A DNA stretch of 64,000 bases from Streptomyces melanogenes (GTDB taxonomy: Bacteria > Actinomycetota > Actinomycetes > Streptomycetales > Streptomycetaceae), in contig NZ_BMTS01000012.1 in assembly GCF_014649795.1 (NCBI RefSeq), forward strand, positions 62,001 to 126,000, in the 5' to 3' direction. The notes beneath the pieces were generated by a model. It had not been told where the DNA came from. It worked only from the letters and a program-made list of their open reading frames with translations, and did not search any database. Both the position numbers and the translations under genes were made by a program. The first letter of the stretch is position 1; every line of letters begins with the position of its first letter. Positions 52,086 through 59,226 of the stretch are shown one piece after another.

Positions 52086-52629
52086 AGCCGAACAGCACGA
52101 GCAGCTTCGCGGCTGGTTCTCCGGCCGCGTCCCGGACGGTCTCTACGAGCGTCTGGTCGAGGTGGTGGTCGACCGCGAGGAGATCACCGTCGTCGGGCGC
52201 GTCCCCGAGCCCAAGCTCGCGGACGACGCCTCCCCCGCCGAGCGGGCCGCCGCCCTCGACGGCCGCATCCAGGAGTTCCGCGAGCGCACCCGCGACGAGC
52301 GGATCGCCGTGGCCCGCGAGGCCGAGCACCGGTACGGACGCAAGGTGTCGTGGGGCGCCGAGTGCGGCGGCCGGCGCGCGATGTTCACGCAGGTCGCGGC
52401 CCCCGTCATGACCCGCCTCAAGCAGCCCGAACGCCAGGTCCTGGACACCCTGGTGGCCGGCGGGGTGGCCCGCAGTCGCAGCGACGCCCTTGCCTGGTGC
52501 GTACGGCTCGTACAGAGTCACACCGACGACTGGCTCGGGGAGCTGCGCGACTCCCTGGAGCGCGTACGGGAAGTCCGCGCCCAGGGTCCCGACCGCGCGT
52601 CGGGGCCCGCCGAGGAGGAAAACGCATGA
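52078..52629 (+). CDS. Conserved hypothetical protein upstream of globin
   Basis: A 183-aa soluble protein beginning MITAEQHEQLRGWFSGRVPDGLYERLVEVVVDREEITVVGRVPEP. The C-terminal half, VAAPVMTRLKQPERQVLDTLVAGGVARSRSDALAWCVRLVQSHTDDWLGELRDSLERV, resembles a ribbon-helix-helix or coiled DNA-binding segment. I do not know a function. The stop overlaps the globin start (ATGA), so a joint role is likely. Confidence 0.8.
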   Translation: MITAEQHEQLRGWFSGRVPDGLYERLVEVVVDREEITVVGRVPEPKLADDASPAERAAALDGRIQEFRERTRDERIAVAREAEHRYGRKVSWGAECGGRRAMFTQVAAPVMTRLKQPERQVLDTLVAGGVARSRSDALAWCVRLVQSHTDDWLGELRDSLERVREVRAQGPDRASGPAEEENA

Positions 52630-53108
52630 GCGACGCTCCGGGGATCCCCAGCGTCTACGAGTGGATGGGCGGCCAGGAGGCCCTCGACCGCCTGACCGAG
52701 GTGTTCTACGGGCACGTGCACAAGGACCCGGTGCTCGCACCGGTGTTCGCGGGCGCCCCGGCCGAGCACGCCCACCACGTGGCGATCTGGCTGGCCGAGG
52801 TCTTCGGCGGCCCCGCCGACTACACCGCGGCCCACGGCGGCCACGACCACATGGCCGGGCGCCACGTGGGCCGCGGCATCACCGAGGAGCAGCGGCGGCG
52901 CTGGATCTCGCTGCTGATGGACGCGGCGGACGAGGTGGGGCTGCCCGACGACCCGGAGTTCCGGGCGGTGTTCGCGTACTACATCGAGTGGGGCACGCGG
53001 ATGGCGCTCGTCTACTCGGGCCCGAACCCGCCGCCGGTGGAGGGGACGGGGGCGACGGTCCCGAAGTGGGGCTGGAACCAGACCCCGCCCTGGCAGCCGA
53101 AGGGTTAG
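52626..53108 (+). CDS. Truncated hemoglobin (group II, GlbO-like)
   Basis: A 160-aa 2-on-2 globin. The B-helix pattern is LDRLTEVFYGHVHKDPVLAPVFAG, the heme-ligand segment HGGHDHMAGRHVGRGI (proximal His), and the G-helix RRRWISLLMDAADEVG, followed by FRAVFAYYIEWGTRMALVYS. The group binds oxygen or nitric oxide and is linked to oxidative or nitrosative stress. The ATG at 52626 overlaps the upstream gene. A strong terminator follows. Confidence 0.92.
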   Translation: MSDAPGIPSVYEWMGGQEALDRLTEVFYGHVHKDPVLAPVFAGAPAEHAHHVAIWLAEVFGGPADYTAAHGGHDHMAGRHVGRGITEEQRRRWISLLMDAADEVGLPDDPEFRAVFAYYIEWGTRMALVYSGPNPPPVEGTGATVPKWGWNQTPPWQPKG

Positions 53109-53129
53109 CCCAGACCTCTCAACTCGCTT

Positions 53130-53168
53130 GCGTACGGCCCCTCCCGGACCCCCGGAGGGGCCGTACGC
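53130..53168. terminator. Terminator after the globin gene
   Basis: A perfect 14-bp stem GCGTACGGCCCCTC (53130-53143) with its complement at 53155-53168. Confidence 0.85.
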
Positions 53169-53223
53169 ATGTCTTATACATTCGTTCTAGACAACCGTAT
53201 TAAACAGCCGTACAGTTCCTGTC

Positions 53224-54741
53224 ATGACGCACTCACCGAGCACGAACCTCCGCGCCGGGCGCAAGGAGTGGACCGCCTTCGTCGTCCTCCTGCTGCCGCT
53301 CCTCCTGGTCTCGATGGACGTCTCCGTCCTCTACTTCGCGATCCCCTCCATCACCCGCGAGCTGGACCCGAGCGCCACCCAGCAGCTGTGGATCTTCGAC
53401 ATCTACGCGTTCGCGCTCGCCGGACTGCTCATCACGATGGGCTCGCTGGGCGACCGGATCGGCCGCCGCAAGCTGCTGATGATCGGCGCGGCGGCGTTCG
53501 GACTCGCCTCGGTGACGGCGGCGTACGCGACCAGCGCCGAGATGCTCATCGCGGCCCGCGCCCTGCTCGGTGTCGGCGGCGCGACCCTGATGCCCTCCAC
53601 CATGGGCCTGGTCCGCAGCATGTTCCGGGACGACAAGCAGCGCGGCCAGGCGATCGGCATCTGGTCCGGCGCCATGGCGGGCGGCATCGCGCTCGGCTCG
53701 GTGATGAGCGGCGTGATGCTGGAGCACTTCTGGTGGGGCTCGGTCTTCCTGATCAACGTGCCCGCGATGGTGCTGCTGCTCGTCCTGGTCCCGGTCCTGG
53801 TCCCCGAGTTCAAGGACCCGGCGCCGGGGAAGTTCGACCTGCTGAGCGTGCCGCTGTCGATGGGCGCGGTGCTGCCGGTGGTCTATGGGCTGAAGGAGTT
53901 CGCCGCCGAGGGCTTCAGCACGGCGCGGCTGCTGTCCGTCCTCGCGGGGCTCGCGGTCGGCTGGGTCTTCGTCCGCCGCCAGCGCACCCGGAAGGACGCG
54001 ATGATCAGCCGCGAGCTGTTCCGCGACCGGGTCTTCGGCGCCGGGATCTCCCTCAACGCGGTCGCGGCTTTCGCGATGATGGGTTCGGCGTACTTCACCA
54101 CGCAGTACCTCCAGTCGGTGCTCGGCATGGGCACGATGGAGGCGGCCCTGTGGTCGCTGGCCCCGTCGCTCGCGGTGGGCATCGCGGCGCCGACGTCGAC
54201 CGCGATCGCCGCCAGGACCGGCAAGGCCCCGGTCATCGCGGCCGGCTTCGTGATCGGCTCGGCGGGCTACGGCGTCCTCGCCCTCACCGGCACCGACTCC
54301 CTCTGGATCCTGCTGACCGGCGCCGCGGTGATCGCCAGCGGCATCGTGATGGTGATGGCGCTGGTCTCCGACATGGCCCTGGCGTCGGCCCCGGCCGAGA
54401 AGGCCAGCTCGGCGGCCTCGCTCCTGGAGACCGGGCAGGAGTTCGGCGGCGCGCTCGGCATGGCGGTCCTGGGGTCGGTCGGCACCGCGGTCTACCGCGC
54501 CGACATGCCCGACTCGGCCCCGCCGGCCGCCCGCGAGACCCTGGGCGCGGCGGTCGCGAGCACGGATCACGCGCTGGTGGCGACGGCTCGGGAGGCCTTC
54601 GTGCACGGTCTGCAGTACGCGGCGGTCGGCGGGACGGTGCTGCTGGTGGTCACCGCGGGGGTGGCTGTGGCTCTGCTGCGCAACACCAGCGCGGGGGCTC
54701 CCGTTCGGTCGCAGGAGCCGGAGGGTGAGCTGGTGGCGTGA
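53224..54741 (+). CDS. MFS drug exporter, DHA2 (14-TMS) type
   Basis: A 505-aa multidrug efflux-like transporter with about 14 membrane segments. Motif A is GSLGDRIGRRKLLMIG, the first-helix pattern is LLLPLLLVSMDVSVLYFAIPSI, and the motif C-like stretch is SGAMAGGIALGSVMSGVMLEHFWWGSVFLINVP. It resembles QacA/SmvA. The upstream 50 bases are AT-rich (CGTTCTAGACAACCGTATTAAAC), as in TetR-controlled promoters, but no regulator gene adjoins. The substrate is unknown. Confidence 0.92.
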   Translation: MTHSPSTNLRAGRKEWTAFVVLLLPLLLVSMDVSVLYFAIPSITRELDPSATQQLWIFDIYAFALAGLLITMGSLGDRIGRRKLLMIGAAAFGLASVTAAYATSAEMLIAARALLGVGGATLMPSTMGLVRSMFRDDKQRGQAIGIWSGAMAGGIALGSVMSGVMLEHFWWGSVFLINVPAMVLLLVLVPVLVPEFKDPAPGKFDLLSVPLSMGAVLPVVYGLKEFAAEGFSTARLLSVLAGLAVGWVFVRRQRTRKDAMISRELFRDRVFGAGISLNAVAAFAMMGSAYFTTQYLQSVLGMGTMEAALWSLAPSLAVGIAAPTSTAIAARTGKAPVIAAGFVIGSAGYGVLALTGTDSLWILLTGAAVIASGIVMVMALVSDMALASAPAEKASSAASLLETGQEFGGALGMAVLGSVGTAVYRADMPDSAPPAARETLGAAVASTDHALVATAREAFVHGLQYAAVGGTVLLVVTAGVAVALLRNTSAGAPVRSQEPEGELVA

Positions 54742-54755
54742 GCCCCGTACGCACG

Positions 54756-54796
54756 CGACCGCCGGGCAGGCTCACTTCGAGCCCGCCCGGCGGTCG
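54756..54796. terminator. Terminator after the MFS gene
   Basis: A 12-bp stem CGACCGCCGGGC (54756-54767) with its complement at 54785-54796. Confidence 0.8.
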
Positions 54797-54804
54797 TTCG
54801 TGTG

Positions 54805-54951
54805 TCACCTGCGGGCCGGTGGTGGGCTGGTCGCGCAGTTCCCCGCGCCCCTTGGATGCCGCTCCGCGGCAATCCCCGGGGCGGCCCGAAGGGGCGCTCT
54901 CAGGGGCGCGGGGAACGGCGCGAGCAACCCACCACCGGCCCGCAGACGAAC
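54805..54951. repeat. Modular intergenic palindrome, copy 6
   Basis: Complete outer and inner arms with the standard-orientation centre (ATGCCGCTCCGCGGCAATC). One arm has GGGGAACGGCGCGAG in place of GGGGAACTGCGCGAC. It lies between the convergent MFS and LPMO genes. Confidence 0.9.
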
Positions 54952-54961
54952 CCCGGGCCGA

Positions 54962-55558
54962 TTAGAACTGCACGTCCGAGCACGAGTAGAACGCGTTGCC
55001 CGTGTCCGCGATCGTCCACACCGCCAGGACCAGGTGGCGGCCGGACCTGCCGGCGGGGATGGTGCCCTCGTGGGAGAGCGTGGCGGGGGGCTGCTTGTTG
55101 TAGAACGGGACGGTCAGGAAGGGCTGCGGGTCGAGCGCCGCGCGGGTGAGCTTCTTGCTCGGGTCCCAGCCCTGCTTGGTGAGGTAGTACTTGAAGTCCG
55201 TGGTCGCGTGCCGGGCCGTGAACTGCCAGCGGAAGGTGTACGTCTGACCTCCCGTCAGCTTGGTCGTGGGCCACCCCGTGCCGCCGCGCGGATCGTCGAG
55301 CTGGGCGAACCGGCTCAGGCCGCCCGCGCATATCGTCCCGTCGGCGGGCCCCGCGGCCGGGAAGCCCTTCGGACCCTCGACCGACTGCGGCTCCCAGATG
55401 ATCTCGCCGCAGTTCTGGACCGTACCGTTGGCGCACACCTTCTGGCGGCTCAGGGGCTGGTCGGTGTAGCCGTGGCCGCTGGCGCTCGACGTGGCGAGCA
55501 GGGAGGTGCCCGCGGCCGCGAGCGCGACCACGGCCGCGCCCAGCTTCTTCTTTCGCAT
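54962..55558 (-). CDS. AA10 lytic polysaccharide monooxygenase
   Basis: A 198-aa secreted copper enzyme. The Sec signal ends at SSASG, so the mature protein begins with His29, the first copper-brace ligand (HGYTDQPLSRQ). The second is in TARHATTDFKYY. The family pattern VCANGTVQNCGEIIWEPQSVEGPKGFP is present. It is a single catalytic module without CBM. Position beside the SPFH, NlpC and cslA-glxA genes matches the Streptomyces tip-glycan LPMO locus (SCO2833, called LpmP in recent work as far as I recall). Two DasR-like elements lie upstream. Confidence 0.94.
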   Translation of the reverse strand: MRKKKLGAAVVALAAAGTSLLATSSASGHGYTDQPLSRQKVCANGTVQNCGEIIWEPQSVEGPKGFPAAGPADGTICAGGLSRFAQLDDPRGGTGWPTTKLTGGQTYTFRWQFTARHATTDFKYYLTKQGWDPSKKLTRAALDPQPFLTVPFYNKQPPATLSHEGTIPAGRSGRHLVLAVWTIADTGNAFYSCSDVQF

Positions 55559-55619
55559 GCTGACGCTCCTGGAGAACGTGGGGGAGTTCTGGGGCCGTGG
55601 CGCACGCGTGCAAAAATCT

Positions 55620-55671
55620 GGTCTGGACCAACTCACAGGCTATTCCCGCCAGTTGAGCATGTCCAGACCAA
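55620..55671 (-). promoter_or_regulatory. Two DasR/chitinase-type elements upstream of the LPMO gene
   Basis: On the minus strand TTGGTCCAGACC (55620-55631) and TTGGTCTGGACA (55660-55671) lie 62-113 bases before the ATG. The first is part of TTGGTCCAGACCAGA, close to the DasR consensus. Confidence 0.72.
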
Positions 55672-55707
55672 TCGCAACCCGGCTTCGGCCCCGCCACTCC
55701 CCCGCGT

Positions 55708-56862
55708 TCAGGCGCCCTCGGCCCCGCCCCGGCCCGTGTAGAACGCCACCGTCAGGTCCTTCACCAGCACCCTGCGCTCGTAGTCGTCCAGCTCGACCAG
55801 ACCGCGCGAGGTGAGCCGGGCGACCGTGTCGTCGACCGCGTCCACCACCGAGCTCAGCACCGCGTCCCGGTGCCGGGCGTCGATCGCCGCGACCCGCCGT
55901 CGCCGCATCGCCGCCGCCACCTCGGGCGCGTACTCGATCCGGACCGGCTGCGCCGCGTACACCTCGATCCCCACCGGCTCCGCCTCCGCCTTCAGGAGCC
56001 GGGTCAGCGCGTCGCCGACGGCCTCCGCGTCGCGCAGGGTCGGGGCGTCCTCGTGGAAGGCGTCGGCCGGGAGGCGCGAGAGGACCCGGGCCATCGCCGC
56101 CTCCACCTGGTCGCGCAGATAGACCACGTGGTCCTCCACGGCCAGGGCCGCCCGCGCGGTGTCCCTGACCCGCCACACCACGAGCACCACGGCCCGCAGC
56201 GCGGTGCCGTCCGCGTCGACCGCGGGCATCGGCTCGCTGCGCCAGTGCCGCAGCCGTACGTCGACCGGGCGGCGCAGCAGCAGCGGGCTCGTCCACACCA
56301 GCCCCGTGCGCCGCACGCTGCCCCGGTAGTCGCCGCAGAGCGAGAGCACCCAGGCGCACCCGACCCGGCCGCGCCCGAGCCCGCCGAAGCAGACGACCGC
56401 GAGGGCCGTGCCGAGCACGAGCAGCGCCCAGCGCGCGGGCCCCATGACGCCGTGCCCACCGGCGTCCGTATACGAAGGGAGCCGCAGCGCGTCCGTCACC
56501 GCCGCCGGGATCAGCCCGGCCGACCAGACCACCGCCGCGCACCCCGCGAGCGCCGCGAGACCCGCCGCGACGGCCACCGCCCCCGGCACCACGGGCCCGG
56601 CGCGCTCCACCAGTTCGGGGTCGCCGGGCGGGGCGGGCCGCACCGGCGCGGGCAGCGGCCGGGCCGTGCGCCGGGCCGGGGCGGCCGTCGGCTTCGGCCC
56701 GGGCTGCGGCACCACGGGCGTGGGCGCGGTGTCGTCCCGGAACAGCAGGTGCACCGGGATCTCGGCGGTGGTCTCGCCCCTGATCACCGCGACCCGGCGG
56801 GTACCGGGGCCGGGCATCCCGTCGTCGGGATCCGTCGTCTTCTGCATCGATGCCTCCGTCAT
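55708..56862 (-). CDS. SPFH/Band 7 membrane protein
   Basis: A 384-aa protein. A Pro-rich cytoplasmic leader (about 1-90) is followed by hydrophobic segments (about 98-125 and 145-165). The SPFH domain (about 185-380) has WTSPLLLRRPVDVRLRHWRSEPMPAVDADGTALRAVVLVVWRVRD and YLRDQVEAAMARVLSRL. The family scaffolds membrane microdomains and protease complexes. The start at 56862 overlaps the stop of the upstream NlpC-like gene (ATGA), so both are one operon. In S. coelicolor the pair sits between the LPMO and cslA genes, and involvement in tip cell-wall assembly is inferred. Confidence 0.87.
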   Translation of the reverse strand: MTEASMQKTTDPDDGMPGPGTRRVAVIRGETTAEIPVHLLFRDDTAPTPVVPQPGPKPTAAPARRTARPLPAPVRPAPPGDPELVERAGPVVPGAVAVAAGLAALAGCAAVVWSAGLIPAAVTDALRLPSYTDAGGHGVMGPARWALLVLGTALAVVCFGGLGRGRVGCAWVLSLCGDYRGSVRRTGLVWTSPLLLRRPVDVRLRHWRSEPMPAVDADGTALRAVVLVVWRVRDTARAALAVEDHVVYLRDQVEAAMARVLSRLPADAFHEDAPTLRDAEAVGDALTRLLKAEAEPVGIEVYAAQPVRIEYAPEVAAAMRRRRVAAIDARHRDAVLSSVVDAVDDTVARLTSRGLVELDDYERRVLVKDLTVAFYTGRGGAEGA

Positions 56863-58457
56863 GATTGGGGTCTCCCCTGCTCGAACGGAGTTGAGAGCTT
56901 GGGGAAAAGCCGCCGCCAGGTCTCGGGGCCGGGGTAGCCGTCGGCCGCGCCGCCGCGCCAGCCCTGGGCGCGCTGGAACGCCTCGACGTTGCGCCGGTCG
57001 GCCTCGCTCCAGATCGGGCCGGGCCCGGAGGTGTAGTACCGCCCGAACCCCTTCCGCAGGAGCTGCCGCCCGAGCTCGGTCACGTACGCACTGGACTGAC
57101 CCGGCCGGAAGTACGCCTTGCCGGGGAAGAGGGGCACGTGCACCCAGCCCGCCGGGGCGGCTACGGTCGGCCCGGCGGGAGCGCCCGCCAGTGGGCCCGG
57201 GGGGCCTTGCGCGGGCGGGGCGGGGGGCTGGGTCGTCGGCGGCGACACCGGCTGGACCGCCGGGACCGGGGCCACCGCGGGCTGAACCACCACCGGCTGA
57301 GCCACCGGCACCTGGGCCACCGCGGGCTGGACCTGCGGCTCCGGCGGGGGCGTCGCCGTCGAGGTCAGGCCCCCCGTCGCTCCCCCGGCCGCCGGGATGT
57401 CCTTGCCCCCGCCCCGGACCAGCAGGCTCCAGGTGTGGGCGCCCGGCAGGCCGTCGGCCTCGCGGCCGGTCCAGCCCTGGGCGCGCTGGAAGGCCTGGGT
57501 GGCCTTGCGGTCCGCCTCGCCCCAGCGCGGGCCGGGGCCCTCGGTGTAGAAGCGCTTGCCGCCGCGCGCCACCAGCATCTGGCCGAGCCGGGTGACGTAC
57601 GCGTTGTTGGCGCCCGGCCCGAACACGCCCGCGCCGGGGAAGTCCGCGGTGAGCGCCGCCGGGGCGGCGGGCGGGTCGACGGCGGGGCCGCCGGTGCCGG
57701 TGCCGACGCCCTTGTAGCGGTAGGGCAGGTAGCGGCTGGAATTGCTCCAGTACCCGTACGGCGTGGCCTGCTTCCGGGCCAGCGGGGGCGTCTGCTCGTA
57801 CGCGATGTAGTAGGTGTGCGTGTAGTCCGTCCAGCCGCCGAAGATCACCACGTGCGAGCCGCGCGTCGGGTTGTCGGGGTTGTGGAAGAGCAGCATGTCG
57901 CCGGGCTGGAGCTCGTCCTTGGTGATCCGCACCGCGAAGTTGCCCAGGCTGCCGGTCCACTCGTTGGTGCCGAGGTTCCAGGCCATCGAGACGAACCCGG
58001 AGCAGTCCTGCCGGTACCCGTCCGACCAGTACTTCTCCATGCTGTACGGGACCTGCGCGGTGATCCACTTCTTGGCCCGGTTGATGATGTCGGCCCGGGT
58101 CATCGGCTGGAGCTTGCGCGGCGGCGGCTCGTCCGGCGGCACGGCCGCGCCCCCGTGCAGTGCGCCGGTGGCTCCCTGCTCGGTCACCGGCCCGGTGTCC
58201 AGGCCGACGGCGTCGCCCCCTCCGGCGGCCCGGTCGTGGCCGGTCTCCGGCCCCGGCGCCCGTACGGCGGCGGCGGCGGTCCCGGCGCCGAGGACCACGC
58301 CCGCCGCGGTCGCGAGCACCAGCGCGCGGCGGGCACCGCGGGCGGCCGGGCGGCCCCCGGCGCGCGGCGGCAGGGCGGCCGTCCGCCGCCGGTCCGCGCA
58401 CCCGGCGCAGCCGCACTCGCCCGCCGGCTCGTACTCCTCGAACACCGGCACCGTCAT
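56859..58457 (-). CDS. NlpC/P60-like hydrolase with two peptidoglycan-binding-like repeats
   Basis: A 532-aa protein with a Cys-rich cytoplasmic leader (ECGCAGCADRRR), a membrane helix (about 45-65), and a linker. The cysteine-hydrolase domain (about 118-245) has catalytic Cys in DCSGFVSMAW and His in SHVVIFGGW. Two related modules follow (AYVTRLGQMLVARGGKRFYTEGPGPRWGEADRKATQAFQRAQGW and AYVTELGRQLLRKGFGRYYTSGPGPIWSEADRRNVEAFQRAQGW), separated by a Pro/Val-rich linker. It probably trims peptidoglycan at the cell surface. The upstream frame is open to 58586, but the ATG at 58457 starts the conserved sequence. Confidence 0.88.
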   Translation of the reverse strand: MTVPVFEEYEPAGECGCAGCADRRRTAALPPRAGGRPAARGARRALVLATAAGVVLGAGTAAAAVRAPGPETGHDRAAGGGDAVGLDTGPVTEQGATGALHGGAAVPPDEPPPRKLQPMTRADIINRAKKWITAQVPYSMEKYWSDGYRQDCSGFVSMAWNLGTNEWTGSLGNFAVRITKDELQPGDMLLFHNPDNPTRGSHVVIFGGWTDYTHTYYIAYEQTPPLARKQATPYGYWSNSSRYLPYRYKGVGTGTGGPAVDPPAAPAALTADFPGAGVFGPGANNAYVTRLGQMLVARGGKRFYTEGPGPRWGEADRKATQAFQRAQGWTGREADGLPGAHTWSLLVRGGGKDIPAAGGATGGLTSTATPPPEPQVQPAVAQVPVAQPVVVQPAVAPVPAVQPVSPPTTQPPAPPAQGPPGPLAGAPAGPTVAAPAGWVHVPLFPGKAYFRPGQSSAYVTELGRQLLRKGFGRYYTSGPGPIWSEADRRNVEAFQRAQGWRGGAADGYPGPETWRRLFPKLSTPFEQGRPQS

Positions 58458-58628
58458 GGCGTCACCTGCCGCTCTCGGCGATCTTGTGGTCGTTGAAGAT
58501 CTTTTCTGCGCTTCTGCACGGGCCACAGCTTTCCAACCGTCCACATAAATCGCATTTTGACGGATCAAAACGGATGAAACGAACATCTCACCGCGTGGCG
58601 CTGGTCAGAACCACCCTTCCGAGTCCGG

Positions 58629-58649
58629 TAGAGTTCTCGGTGTCAGCAG
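58629..58649 (+). promoter_or_regulatory. Promoter -10 and leader of tRNA-Lys 3
   Basis: TAGAGT (58629-58634), 7 bases, then GTCAGCAG (58642-58649) directly before the tRNA, as in copies 1 and 2. Confidence 0.65.
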
Positions 58650-58723
58650 GCGCCGCTAGCTCAGTTGGTTAGAGCAGCTGACTCTTAATCAGCGGGTCCG
58701 GGGTTCGAGTCCCTGGCGGCGCA
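58650..58723 (+). tRNA. tRNA-Lys (CTT), copy 3
   Basis: Identical 74-base sequence to the copies at 37659 and 50119. Confidence 0.97.
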
Positions 58724-58730
58724 CAGACAG

Positions 58731-58765
58731 CCACAGTCCCCTCACCATCGGTGAGGGGACTGTGG
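58731..58765 (+). terminator. Terminator after tRNA-Lys 3
   Basis: A long stem CCACAGTCCCCTCACC / GGTGAGGGGACTGTGG with a short loop, followed by TCGTTA. Confidence 0.88.
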
Positions 58766-59226
58766 TCGTTAGAGGGCGTGCGCCAGCGCCTCCCGCGCCG
58801 TGCAGCGCGTGGTACTGCCACGGGAGCTCCACCCGAAATCCGCACGCCCTGCACAAGCGCCCCGTAAAGCCCTCGTATGACCGGTAAACAGCTCGTTTCA
58901 CCCTTGCGATCAAGCCGCCGGGCGTAGAAACCTGGCTGGGGGGCATCGGTCCCAAGGGGGTGTGCGGCTCCATCACTTGGAGGCCGCGGGTGTGGTTCGG
59001 AGGGGAATGTCCCGGTTGCGGGTACCGCGGGGTGGGGGCCCCGTTCATGAATCGGTGCCGATGAAGGCATCATGCAACCGGAAGGGCCTCCTCCCATGTC
59101 TGGATCAAGGGGTGTGGCCCGCCCCTTGACCGCCCATCAGTACGTCCGCGGGGTCGAGGGGGACCCATGCGGACGACGGAACACGACACACACGCAACGT
59201 GACCCTTGCGTGCGGGGGGATGACTC
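58766..59226 (+). promoter_or_regulatory. Upstream region of cslA
   Basis: About 460 bases without a convincing gene. Minus-strand open frames here run into the tRNA complement and have poor codon bias. A GAAACC(T)...GGTCC arrangement near 58928-58952 loosely resembles an ECF sigma promoter. A 7-bp hairpin CACGCAA/TTGCGTG (59191-59212) lies immediately before the GGGGGGA ribosome site of cslA and could affect its translation. Confidence 0.4.

Noticed and set aside
58458..58649. Cyclic-di-AMP (ydaO) riboswitch before the NlpC/P60-like gene
   Set aside because: Such riboswitches precede some Streptomyces cell-wall hydrolase genes, but the interval is short and lacks the conserved ydaO core.
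58669..59097. Minus-strand open frame upstream of cslA ending in the complement of tRNA-Lys
   Set aside because: The C-terminal PPGTRTPDPLIKSQLL is the well-known translation artefact of a tRNA complement, and third-position GC bias is weak.
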